Below, piece by piece: positions 1-7,900 of a DNA stretch of 64,000 bases. The notes under the pieces were generated by a model. It had not been told where the DNA came from. It worked only from the letters and a program-made list of their open reading frames with translations, and ran no database searches. Position 1 is the stretch's first letter. Each line of letters starts with the position of its first letter. Position numbers and translations under genes: made by a program. The DNA comes from Nocardia veterana NBRC 100344 (GTDB lineage Bacteria > Actinomycetota > Actinomycetes > Mycobacteriales > Mycobacteriaceae): positions 1-64,000 of the forward strand of contig NZ_BAGM01000052.1 in NCBI RefSeq assembly GCF_000308855.1, in the 5' to 3' direction.

Positions 1-29
1 AAATGTCAAAGATGCTCAACATTTGAGCC

Positions 30-275
30 GTGGCCAGCGAGCATCCCGTACGTGTACGACGGCGCGAATGCCGGATGACTCAGGCGCAGTTGGCTTCCAT
101 CGTCGGCGTCAGCCGGCAAACCGTGATCTCGATCGAACAGGGCGATTACGCACCGAGCGTCTACCTCGCATTGCGGATCGCCCGGGCGCTGGGAACGACG
201 GTCGAAGACATTTTCTGGACCGAGGATCTGGAGGGGACATGGCCAAAACCACTGCACTCGAAGACATCTTCCTAG
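30..275 (+). CDS. Small Xre-family HTH transcriptional regulator
   Basis: An 81-residue protein that is almost entirely one helix-turn-helix. Residues about 16-65 read as a Cro/CI-type domain (MTQAQLASIVGVSRQTVISIEQG) of the short YozG-like type that typically represses its own operon. The start is GTG; no strong ribosome binding site is visible and an internal ATG at residue 16 is an alternative. The 3' end overlaps the following membrane-protein gene by 37 bases, so the two are translationally coupled. Small HTH genes coupled to a membrane protein are common, and the HTH usually regulates the pair; that role is inferred here. Confidence 0.85.
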   Translation: MASEHPVRVRRRECRMTQAQLASIVGVSRQTVISIEQGDYAPSVYLALRIARALGTTVEDIFWTEDLEGTWPKPLHSKTSS

Positions 276-733
276 CCCCCGACGACCCGGCTTGGGGCGA
301 CGAGCGCGCCCGCGAGGAGTTCTACCGCGGCTCGACGTTGGCGCTGTGCGCGACGATGTACGGCTGCTACGTGATCGCCATCATCGCCGCGGCAGTGGAC
401 GCCAAGCTGGTATCGCTACTGATCTTCATCCTGCCGAGCCTCACGAGCCTGCTGCTCCTGCGCTACTGCGCGCGGCGCGGCATCGACGTTCGGGCGCTGG
501 TGAAAAACTTCCCCACCTGGCGCAAACGGATCGCATACGCTACGACGTACCCGTTGGTCGCCATCTGGTTGGCCGTATATCTATGGCGCGCAATGCCTTC
601 CGATTCGCAGGGGCTCGTCGGCGCCGTCGTGGGCGGCCTGGTCGGGGGAGTGGCCGCATTCGTGGTCGGGAAACTCGTGCGGCGGCGCTCTGCCCTGCAG
701 CAGGTTCCCGAAGACGACTGCTTCGATTGCTAG
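239..733 (+). CDS. Four-TM membrane protein coupled to HTH regulator
   Basis: A 164-residue integral membrane protein of unknown function. The start ATG is preceded by a strong GGAGGGG site (about 231-236), which decides it over the longer upstream reading frame. The N-terminal 30 residues are acidic and soluble. Four hydrophobic segments follow at about residues 33-52, 57-75, 97-112 and 122-143, and the tail ends DDCFDC with two cysteines. It overlaps the upstream HTH gene, so it is probably the membrane partner or target of that regulator. No enzymatic motif was recognised. Confidence 0.75.
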   Translation: MAKTTALEDIFLAPDDPAWGDERAREEFYRGSTLALCATMYGCYVIAIIAAAVDAKLVSLLIFILPSLTSLLLLRYCARRGIDVRALVKNFPTWRKRIAYATTYPLVAIWLAVYLWRAMPSDSQGLVGAVVGGLVGGVAAFVVGKLVRRRSALQQVPEDDCFDC

Positions 734-875
734 CGGGGTGATCACCAACGGCCCACTCGCATTGTTGCCCTCGGGCGGGCGGAGCGGGCCGATTGCCGGA
801 AACCGAGGCCCAGGCCGCCTATCTCGATCGCGCTCGCGGATCGGGCTGTGTCGTGGTAACCGGCCGCGCCCGTGA

Positions 876-1439
876 TCAACCCATCTGGTCCACCAACTCG
901 GCGCTGATGCGCCGCACTTCCACGCACGGATCGCCGGGCGCCTGTTCACCGTCGCGCACGTAAGGAATACGTGCCATGAACCACACCATCCCATACGACA
1001 TATCGGCAGCGATGTAGCAGCGCTCCCGCCGATCGGGATCGAGGCGGTCGGCGAAATCGGTGCCGGGCTTGCTCGCGACTGTCGTAGGCGCAACCGCGGT
1101 GTAGTCGCCGAACCGGGAATCCTTCCGGAATTCCGCGACCGTCATCGGGCCGACGTAGACGCCCGCGTCGTACCAACCGGCCCGGGATTTCCAGATGCAG
1201 CCTTTCCATCCGGCGAACTCGGAGCCGACCGGGTGGGTGATCCGGTCTGTGGTGATGAGGTCGGAGGCGGTGACCTTCTGCTCGGGCAGATCGCACGGAT
1301 TCGGAAGTGCTCGTGTCGACTCCGTCGTCGAAGACGCTGTGGTCTCGGATGCGATACCGGGGGAGTCATCTGATCCGCACCCGGTCACCGTTCCGGTCAA
1401 GGCTGCGCCGAGGAGAAGTGCCAGTAATTGTCGTTTCAT
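876..1439 (-). CDS. DUF3558 family lipoprotein
   Basis: A 187-residue predicted lipoprotein. The signal peptide starts MKRQLLALLLG and ends in a lipobox with the acylated cysteine at about residue 21 (TVTGC). A Ser/Thr-rich linker and a DUF3558-like domain follow, with cysteines at the start (NPCDL), middle (KGCIW) and end (RCYIA, GDPC) that may form disulfides. The ATG at 1439 was chosen because longer starts put 16 charged residues before the signal peptide. It overlaps the preceding gene by 4 bases and is the last gene of a four-gene minus-strand unit. DUF3558 lipoproteins are abundant in Nocardia and of unknown function. Confidence 0.8.
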   Translation of the reverse strand: MKRQLLALLLGAALTGTVTGCGSDDSPGIASETTASSTTESTRALPNPCDLPEQKVTASDLITTDRITHPVGSEFAGWKGCIWKSRAGWYDAGVYVGPMTVAEFRKDSRFGDYTAVAPTTVASKPGTDFADRLDPDRRERCYIAADMSYGMVWFMARIPYVRDGEQAPGDPCVEVRRISAELVDQMG

Positions 1440-1891
1440 ACGAGCCAGGACCTTTGTGTCGGGTATTCGTCGAAGTCGTCGGGCCAATCGCTGGGCCCCA
1501 CGACGTTATCGTCTTTGGGCTGCGGACGGCGGGCCGATACGCCGGCCGGTACAGCTACCGGAGTGGCAGGTGGTGTCCAGTCCCACCTGAACGAAGGTGA
1601 GCTCTTCAACTCTGCGATCTCGGGTGGGACCGGCCGTGCGAGCAATTCTATTTGCTCCCACTGACATTCGCCCGCTCGGACGCGTTCGGCATAGTCCTTC
1701 AGGGCTGGCGAGGAGTTGGGCATGGCGGCCAATTCAGCCAGTAGCCCGCCGGTGACCGGAGTCGGCGTGCTCCACAACTGTTCGATATCCGTTCGCTCGG
1801 CGCGCAGGCTGGCGGTCTCCAGATCCGCAGCCGCATCGAATACCTTGCGGGCGGCGTTCTCCACACCCGGGTCCAGGTTGGGATCCAACAC
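1436..1891 (-). CDS. Hypothetical protein of WXG-lipoprotein operon
   Basis: A 151-residue soluble protein I do not recognise. The N-terminal 90 residues are predicted helical (a repeated A/L/E pattern starting LDPGVENAARKVFDAA). The rest is rich in Pro, Trp and Asp and probably disordered. The GTG start is preceded by a good GAGGAG site. It sits 56 bases after the WXG-like gene and overlaps the lipoprotein gene by 4 bases, so it belongs to the same transcript. Size, helical head and position suggest a chaperone or accessory protein of the WXG-like gene; this is inference from context only. Confidence 0.7.
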   Translation of the reverse strand: MLDPNLDPGVENAARKVFDAAADLETASLRAERTDIEQLWSTPTPVTGGLLAELAAMPNSSPALKDYAERVRAGECQWEQIELLARPVPPEIAELKSSPSFRWDWTPPATPVAVPAGVSARRPQPKDDNVVGPSDWPDDFDEYPTQRSWLV

Positions 1892-1947
1892 AAAGGCTCC
1901 TCTGGCTCATGGCTTTTCAGAATTCGCCGAACGGCGGGTCTCGTGAA

Positions 1948-3186
1948 TCATGGGGCGTTCTCCCATGGCTGCGTGCCGGAGCCGATGTCGTAGCCGACTT
2001 TGGGACGATTCAGGGTGTCGCCGAACTGCGATATCATTCCGATGTCGTTCACCAGTGCGGCCTTCTCCGCTGCGTTGTCCACCTTGCTGGTGATGGGTTC
2101 CAGTTTCTGTTCGACCCACTGCTTTCCCTTGTCGGCCGGGTTCGACACGAACTCCAGAAATTGCTTCAGGCTGTTACGCAACGTCTCTATCTCTTGAATG
2201 ATCGTTTTGACCAGATCGACGACATTCCAGATCTTCCGCGCGGCGTCGAGGACTTCGATTGCCGTTCCGATGAAAGGGATCTTTTTGACGACGAGCTTGA
2301 AAATATCCTTCGCGCCCCGGAATTCGATGAACGACTTGATGAACTCCTGTAGCTTCTGGCAAACCGTTCTCACGCCCTCGCGAATCTTGTCCGCCACCTC
2401 GTTGCAGACGTCGGAGACGACTCTGCCGACCGGGCCCTCCCACTTCATTGCGGAAATCTGCTTCCGCGCCCAGTCCTCGAATCCGATTGCCGCCTTACCG
2501 TCCCATTTGGGACCGATACGTCGTACCGCACTCTCGAGGTTGCTCCCGGATGTCTCCATTGCGTTACCGGCGACCTTGTAGGATTCGCCGATCCTGCGCA
2601 GCTCGTTCCAGTTTGCGGTCACCGGCGAGAGGATCGTCTCCAATATGTTCACCTCGTTACCGGCCATGCGGGTGACATTCTTGATCGAGTCGTTGACGTC
2701 GCCGACGATGCCGGTTGTTTCGGCAATGATATCGGCAAGCTCCGGTGGCGCCGCGGACGGAGGGTCGAGCTTCAGTTCCTCCGATTTCGGATATGAGACC
2801 GGATCCAGATAGGGTTTCACGAATCCCGGGTTCTCATGGTCGGATGCGACGCTGACCGGAACACCGTTCAAATCGACTGTCGCGGCGTTCAGCGCTTCGT
2901 AATTCTGGAGTTCCTGATTATGATAGAGCCATGCTGCACGGTTGAGCTCCCCGCTGGTCACCATCGTCTGGTTTGCAATATCTCCCATCCGGGACTTCGT
3001 CGCGTCGGCGGCGACCCGGAAGGGCACTGTCAACGGTTCCAATATCTTGCCACCGAAATTTCCGCCGTCCACGTTGCAGCACTTGCCGACGAAGATCGCG
3101 ATGGTGTTTCCGTCATGAGCGATGTCTTTCACAGCGTTACTCAATCCGGCGATCTCGTGCGGGTCTGCAACCAGATGTTCGGTCAC
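1948..3186 (-). CDS. Large WXG/ESX-like protein, possible type VII substrate
   Basis: A 412-residue protein with two helical segments that resemble ESX/WXG modules. The first spans residues 1-95. The second, about 150-260, carries W-D-G at residues 228-230 in a helix-turn-helix setting (GPKWDGKA). The C-terminal third has a long hydrophobic/amphipathic stretch (about 295-345, KKIPFIGTAIEVL) and a helical tail. No signal peptide is seen. Start is GTG with GAGGAT upstream. WXG100 proteins are usually about 100 residues, so this is an extended form. Neighbours are a membrane protein 28 bases upstream and a small protein plus DUF3558 lipoprotein downstream. An exported effector or surface component is inferred. 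Confidence 0.7.
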   Translation of the reverse strand: MTEHLVADPHEIAGLSNAVKDIAHDGNTIAIFVGKCCNVDGGNFGGKILEPLTVPFRVAADATKSRMGDIANQTMVTSGELNRAAWLYHNQELQNYEALNAATVDLNGVPVSVASDHENPGFVKPYLDPVSYPKSEELKLDPPSAAPPELADIIAETTGIVGDVNDSIKNVTRMAGNEVNILETILSPVTANWNELRRIGESYKVAGNAMETSGSNLESAVRRIGPKWDGKAAIGFEDWARKQISAMKWEGPVGRVVSDVCNEVADKIREGVRTVCQKLQEFIKSFIEFRGAKDIFKLVVKKIPFIGTAIEVLDAARKIWNVVDLVKTIIQEIETLRNSLKQFLEFVSNPADKGKQWVEQKLEPITSKVDNAAEKAALVNDIGMISQFGDTLNRPKVGYDIGSGTQPWENAP

Positions 3187-3214
3187 TGCTCGGATCCTCC
3201 TCGGTGACTAGCGA

Positions 3215-4018
3215 TTATTCGGTTTTTCGAAACGACGAGATCACTTGCTCCACACGGTCTTTCGTGAGCGAGTGGGGGAGGTCGGTGTGGTGTTCGACGA
3301 CCAGAAGCGCCACCTCTGCCGTGGCGTACCCCGGCGTGGCGACAACATCGAATTCCGCACGGCCCGGATCGCAGGAGTGTTTTCTAGGAATATCTGTGAT
3401 GGTCGCGGTGTATCGAACTGCCGGACGCCCGTCGACTGCTGTGGTGACCGGGCCGGCAATGGTGACTCTGGGCGGGCTGCCCGAATCGGCGAAGATGCGC
3501 TCGGCTTTCCGAACTTCTTCGCGTGCAGCGGTTTCCGGATCCACTCCGTTGCGGCCTGTCATGCCCACCTGAGCGAGGGCCGAGCCCTCGGCATCGGGGC
3601 AGTAGCCGTAACCGTAATCGCTGACTGCACCGTAGGTGGCGATCCGGCCCTCGGCGTCGGACCAGCCACTGATCATCGTGTTCGATGGCCGCCACCCGTT
3701 GCCGTTGGGCACGGTGTAGGACAGTCCGAACTTGGTCGGGACTGACTGCGGCTGCCCTGGGGGTGCCGAAGCCATCGTCGGGGGAAAGTGCATCACCGGA
3801 AACCCCGGCGGAGGTTCAGCCGCCGCAGACAAGGGAGCGACGGGCGTCGGCAACCATGCCGACGCTGCACTTTTCGCGTCTGGTACGTCCGTGGCGAACG
3901 GGTTGCCGACCCAGGCTACAGCGTAGAGAAAGACGACCAAGCCCCCGATCGACAGGGTGATTTTGCCCAGCGGAGCGAGGATCCCAGCGCGGCGCAGACG
4001 CGTGAGGATCTGCTTCAT
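3215..4018 (-). CDS. Single-pass membrane protein with exported C-terminal domain
   Basis: A 267-residue protein with a short basic head (MKQILTRLRRAG), one transmembrane helix at about residues 17-37, a Pro/Ala-rich linker and an extracytoplasmic domain of about 170 residues. That domain has several aromatic/Gly stretches (GYGYCPDAEG) and two cysteines. The ATG at 4018 follows a purine-rich AAAGGGGGGG site, which rules out the in-frame GTG 43 codons earlier. It is the first gene of the four-gene unit ending in the DUF3558 lipoprotein. No family was recognised with certainty. The topology suits a membrane anchor for the neighbouring WXG-like protein. Confidence 0.7.
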   Translation of the reverse strand: MKQILTRLRRAGILAPLGKITLSIGGLVVFLYAVAWVGNPFATDVPDAKSAASAWLPTPVAPLSAAAEPPPGFPVMHFPPTMASAPPGQPQSVPTKFGLSYTVPNGNGWRPSNTMISGWSDAEGRIATYGAVSDYGYGYCPDAEGSALAQVGMTGRNGVDPETAAREEVRKAERIFADSGSPPRVTIAGPVTTAVDGRPAVRYTATITDIPRKHSCDPGRAEFDVVATPGYATAEVALLVVEHHTDLPHSLTKDRVEQVISSFRKTE

Positions 4019-4193
4019 CGGCCCCCCCTTTCGCTGTTGCAGGTTGCGTGAATTTGGACGTAACGGACAGGGTAGAGGTTCCCTGATTGTGACTGGCGAC
4101 ACAGTGTCGTGGGTTCCGGCGGGTGCGTCTATCTCGATCGGGCTCACGGATTGGCGATGGTCGTGGCAGAACTTAGCCCAAGCAGCGTGGGAG

Positions 4194-5048
4194 TTACCCC
4201 GACGTTCGAACCGTGTTGGTTCCGGTGAGCAGGTTGGCCGGAAGGTATTCCGACTGTACGTCGACCGACATCCCCGCCGACTGTGCGAGCACCGCGATGG
4301 CCAGCGGCGCCAGTGCGAGAAATCCGCTCGGGTCGCCGGAGCGGTTGGTGCCGGTCCAGTACTCGCGATGCCGTTCGAGAGCCTGCACCAGGGCAGCCCT
4401 GAACTTTTGGGGGTCGCGGCGCAGGACGTAGTAGAACATCTCGATCGGCGGGTAGATGAGGTTCAGCATCGCGTCCGGGGGTGTGAACCGCGCGGCGTCC
4501 GGGTCGGTTCCGTCCATGGCGGGCAGGAACATTTCCGGAGTGACTTCGCGGTGGGTGACGAAGGCTTGCAAGGTTTCGATCCACGGATACAGGTAGGCGT
4601 CGTGTTCGACGCCCGAGGCTCGCAGGATCTCCTCTGGGACGGTCGCCAGCTGCTGGATCGCCGCGTCGTCGCGGACGATGATCGCCAGCCACAGGGCGGT
4701 CGGCCATCGACCGGCGTGGGCGGAGTCGGAGGGGCCGGTGGCGGTGAATCGGACCGGCCGGCCGATGACCGCCTCGATCTCCTGTCCCTCGGCGCTGGTT
4801 GCCGCGGTGAATACGGTGGTGGCAGCCCGGGATGCGAGCCGGAGGGCATCCCACGTGGCCGGGTGGGCGGCGTCCGGATCGACCGCCGCGCGGTACTGGG
4901 CGAGCGTCAGTGCCCGGCGCAGCACGTTGTCCAGCGCACCGGTGTCCTTGGCGATGTAGTCGAGGTAGAAGTCCATTTGCGACGTCAGCGCCTCGATCTG
5001 CTTGCGCGCCGCGTCGGTGTCTACCTCGGGTCTCGAAACCGTTGTCAC
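4194..5048 (-). CDS. Immunity protein of the Imm49 family
   Basis: A 284-residue soluble, helical protein matching the Imm49 pattern: an early LAQYRAAVDPDAAHPATWDA segment, the middle TATGPSDSAHAGRWPTALWL, a YPPIEMFYYVLRRDP segment near residue 205 and a C-terminal VQSEYLP. Imm49 is known as an immunity family of polymorphic toxin systems, where it neutralises a cognate toxin in the cytoplasm. The GTG at 5048 is preceded by AGGACC. It lies 175 bases upstream of the WXG-like operon on the same strand. No obvious nuclease toxin lies beside it, so it is either an orphan or paired with that operon. Family assignment is fairly strong; the partner is unknown. Confidence 0.8.
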   Translation of the reverse strand: MTTVSRPEVDTDAARKQIEALTSQMDFYLDYIAKDTGALDNVLRRALTLAQYRAAVDPDAAHPATWDALRLASRAATTVFTAATSAEGQEIEAVIGRPVRFTATGPSDSAHAGRWPTALWLAIIVRDDAAIQQLATVPEEILRASGVEHDAYLYPWIETLQAFVTHREVTPEMFLPAMDGTDPDAARFTPPDAMLNLIYPPIEMFYYVLRRDPQKFRAALVQALERHREYWTGTNRSGDPSGFLALAPLAIAVLAQSAGMSVDVQSEYLPANLLTGTNTVRTSG

Positions 5049-5190
5049 CGGTCCTATTCGACCAGGATGTCGCCGACGGTGTCCACGCGGTCGGGCTGTT
5101 CCTCGGCTCGACGGGCTGCCGAGGAACACCACGTGGAGGCTGAGCCCGAATCGTCTCGATGTAATGGTGGGAACCGACCGGGTGCCGGCG

Positions 5191-6177
5191 CTATCGAGCG
5201 GCGGTTGCAGACGGCGAATCGGCTCCGGTCGAGGAGTCGGTACCGCGGTCGGATGTCGCAGCCCGGTACCGCCCCGGCGCCAGCTCGTACTCCCGCTTGA
5301 ACGCCTTCGCGAACGCGAATTCCGAGGTGTACCCGACCTTTTGGGCCACCGTCCGCAACGGTGTGTCGTCGGCGCGCAGCAGCCGGCCGGCGAGGGTCAT
5401 GCGCCACCAGGTGAGGTAGGCGAGCGGGGAGCGGCCCACTGTGGCGGTGAAGCGGCGGGAGAAGGCGGCGCGGGACAGGCCGCCGAGGGCGCCGAGTTCT
5501 TCGACCGTCCAAGGCTTTTCGGGGTTGGTGTGGATGGCGCGCAGGGCGGCGGCGACGGGGCGGTCGGCCAGGGCGGCGGCCCAGCCGTTGCGTGGGGTGC
5601 CGTCGTCCTCGATGTCCATCCACCAGGCGCGCAGGATGTAGAGCAGCAGGGTGTCGAGCAGGGATGTGACGATGGCGGCCGAACCGGGCTGGTCCTCTTC
5701 CAGTTCGGTGCCGAGCAGTTCTACGGCAGCGCGCAGAGAGCGATGGGCGCCGACGCGGGGGCGCAAATGGACCACGTCGGGGAGGTCGGTGAGCAGAGGG
5801 TGGGCGCGGCGGCGGTCGAGTTGATATGCGCCGCAGAGCAATACCGTGACGGCGGCATCGGGTGCGTGCGGTTCGGGCACGAACGGCGGCCAGGATCCGT
5901 CGGGCAGGGGCGTCACGTCACGCAGGGGTGCCGCAGGGTCGCTGGCCAGGGCGTGGGCCTGGCCGTGTGGCAGGAAGGCGATATCGCCGGGACCGAGTGC
6001 GATCGGCTCGCCGTGCTCGGGGATCAGCCAGGCCGAACCTTCGAGTACGACGTGGAAACCGGTGCCGTCGGAGGCGGGGAAGCGGATGCCCCACGGGGCG
6101 GCGCGGTGTTGGCGGGAGGAGTGGGGGCGGCCGGTGCGCATGGTGGCGACCGCGTCGCTGAGAACATCCAGGCCCAT
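5191..6177 (-). CDS. AraC family transcriptional regulator (cupin_6 type)
   Basis: A 328-residue regulator. Residues 1-190 form an AraC-type cupin domain (FHVVLEGSAWL, GDIAFLPHGQAH). Residues about 215-310 hold the two AraC helix-turn-helix motifs (WTVEELGALGGLSRAAFSRRF and LRTVAQKVGYTSEFAFAKAFKR). The ATG at 6177 gives a protein of normal family length; longer frames add 80 unrelated residues. It is divergent from a quinone oxidoreductase gene 100 bases away, which it probably controls, a common arrangement in actinomycetes. The inducing ligand cannot be told. Confidence 0.9.
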   Translation of the reverse strand: MGLDVLSDAVATMRTGRPHSSRQHRAAPWGIRFPASDGTGFHVVLEGSAWLIPEHGEPIALGPGDIAFLPHGQAHALASDPAAPLRDVTPLPDGSWPPFVPEPHAPDAAVTVLLCGAYQLDRRRAHPLLTDLPDVVHLRPRVGAHRSLRAAVELLGTELEEDQPGSAAIVTSLLDTLLLYILRAWWMDIEDDGTPRNGWAAALADRPVAAALRAIHTNPEKPWTVEELGALGGLSRAAFSRRFTATVGRSPLAYLTWWRMTLAGRLLRADDTPLRTVAQKVGYTSEFAFAKAFKREYELAPGRYRAATSDRGTDSSTGADSPSATAAR

Positions 6178-6277
6178 ATCCGAAGAGTAGCCGCGGTCGT
6201 TGTCGGAAGACGAACGGATATTTCCGCGAGACTTCGGCACATAGATCATCTCTCGGCTGGTACATAACGTCGATGGC

Positions 6278-7279
6278 ATGACAACTGACACGATCACTGC
6301 GCGCACGGTCGTCTTCCATGAGCTCGGCGACCCCGGGGTCTTGACCATCGAGGATCTCGAGTTACGGGCGCCGGGACCACGGGAAGTGCTCATCCGCGTC
6401 GAGGCACTCGGGCTCAACCGTGCGGAAGCCCTGTTCCGGGCCGGTACCTACTACTACCTGCCCACGCTGCCGGGGTCTCGCCTCGGCTACGAAGCCTCCG
6501 GGGTGGTCGAGGCGATCGGCGCCGAGGTTACGGAATTCGCAGTGGGAGACGAGGTTTTGACCGGACCGAATATCGAGATGAGTTCGGCCGGGGTGTACGC
6601 CGAGCGGGTGGTGCTCCCGGTCGAATCCGTGGTGCCGCGGCCAGCCGGGCTCGACGCGGTGGCCGGTGCGGCGACCTGGCTGACCTATGCCACGGCCTAC
6701 GGGGGTCTGATCGAAACGGGCGGGTTGCGTCCCGGCGACCATGTGTTGATCACCGCGGCCTCGAGTGGCGTGGGGCTCGCGGCCTTGCAGACCGCCGCGC
6801 GGATCGGGGCCATCCCGATCGCGGTGACCCGGACCGGTGCGAAGAGCCGGTACCTGCTCGACAACGGAGCCGCACACGTCATCGCCGCGGCGGATACCGA
6901 TGTCGTGACGCAGACGCGGCGCATCACCGACGGCGCCGGCGCGCAGGTGATCTTCGACGCGGTCGGCGGTCCCGGTTTGGCCGAACTGAGCACTGCCGCA
7001 ACGCATAACGGCACGGTCGTCGTGTACGGCTGGCTGGATCAACGGCCGATGGCCATGCCCATGAACTGGCCGCTTCGGATTCTCGGCTACGCCAATATGG
7101 AACTGTCGGCCACCGCAGCGGGCCGCCGGCGGATCAACCACTGGATCGCCTCCGGCATTCGCGACGGCGTATTCCGGCCGCACGTCGGCGCCGTATTCGA
7201 CGGTCTGGACAGCATCCGTGATGCCCACCGGCTGATGGAATCCGCTACCCACACCGGCAAGATCGTCGTCAAGCTCTGA
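6278..7279 (+). CDS. Zinc-independent quinone oxidoreductase (MDR family)
   Basis: A 333-residue medium-chain dehydrogenase/reductase. The N-terminal GroES-like domain (LGLNRAEALFRAGTY, YEASGVVEAIG) is followed by a Rossmann domain with the nucleotide-binding ITAASSGVGLAALQ at about residues 160-173. The catalytic zinc cysteine and histidines of alcohol dehydrogenases are absent, so it belongs with QOR-type NADPH:quinone or enone reductases. It would reduce quinones or alpha,beta-unsaturated carbonyls in the cytoplasm. It is transcribed divergently from an AraC regulator, its likely controller. The substrate is unknown. Confidence 0.9.
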   Translation: MTTDTITARTVVFHELGDPGVLTIEDLELRAPGPREVLIRVEALGLNRAEALFRAGTYYYLPTLPGSRLGYEASGVVEAIGAEVTEFAVGDEVLTGPNIEMSSAGVYAERVVLPVESVVPRPAGLDAVAGAATWLTYATAYGGLIETGGLRPGDHVLITAASSGVGLAALQTAARIGAIPIAVTRTGAKSRYLLDNGAAHVIAAADTDVVTQTRRITDGAGAQVIFDAVGGPGLAELSTAATHNGTVVVYGWLDQRPMAMPMNWPLRILGYANMELSATAAGRRRINHWIASGIRDGVFRPHVGAVFDGLDSIRDAHRLMESATHTGKIVVKL

Positions 7280-7298
7280 GCACGGGCATGATGATGCG

Positions 7299-7505
7299 AT
7301 GACGGATGTGACGCGGTCCGGGCACCACGAGATATGGCTCGGACCCTCCGCGGCTGGGCAGGTACCGCGTGGCCACGTCGTGGCGATCCCGCTCGGCTGG
7401 GGGATCGAGCCGCGGATCGAATGGAATCGGGACGCGGTCGTCCTGCGGTTCGAGCCCGGCGGGGAGATTCGGGTACCCATGGCGATGGTGCTGGACCACC
7501 GATAG
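7299..7505 (+). CDS. Small hypothetical protein, 68 residues
   Basis: A short reading frame starting 20 bases after the oxidoreductase gene. Third codon positions are strongly G/C as in its neighbours, which supports coding. The protein looks like a small beta-rich domain (alternating hydrophobics, VVLRFEPGGEIRVPMAMVLDH) without signal or membrane segment. It may be the last gene of the oxidoreductase transcript. No family was recognised. Confidence 0.5.
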   Translation: MTDVTRSGHHEIWLGPSAAGQVPRGHVVAIPLGWGIEPRIEWNRDAVVLRFEPGGEIRVPMAMVLDHR

Positions 7506-7577
7506 GTCGCCGCGGCTCCGCCTCGCGAATGCCGCACGCTCCGAACGGATATCGGGAATAATCGTCGAAGTCGTTGC

Positions 7578-7874
7578 GTGACAGGACATGCGGATGACGG
7601 GGGTGGCCCGTCGAGTCGTCTGGAAATCCACTGCAAGGTCGAGGGAAGTATCGTCGCGATCCGCACTCGTGACACCGCTCAATCGATTCTCCAGTATGTG
7701 GCGACGCTGGGATTCGTCTTGGCTTGGGCGGCAACGAGTGCGGGGGTGTACAGCCGCAGCGAGACCTGGCTGAAGGGTGCCTGCCTGAAGGCTCTGAAGT
7801 GGTGGGCCGGCATTTTCGTGCCGGTCGCCCTGCTCAATCTGGCCTTCACGGTGATGAACAAATCACCGGCGTGA
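7578..7874 (+). CDS. Small hypothetical membrane protein, 98 residues
   Basis: Two hydrophobic segments, at about residues 39-57 and 74-92, are separated by a basic loop. Codon third positions from about 7690 on are G/C-rich as in real genes of this genome, and the C-terminal half reads like a natural membrane hairpin. The N-terminal 30 residues are less convincing and the true start is uncertain; GTG at 7578 is one option. It is tail to tail with the GT-C-type gene, 26 bases apart. Function unknown. Confidence 0.4.
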   Translation: MTGHADDGGGPSSRLEIHCKVEGSIVAIRTRDTAQSILQYVATLGFVLAWAATSAGVYSRSETWLKGACLKALKWWAGIFVPVALLNLAFTVMNKSPA

Positions 7875-7900
7875 GCGGGATCTGCGCCCGCCGCTCACTC

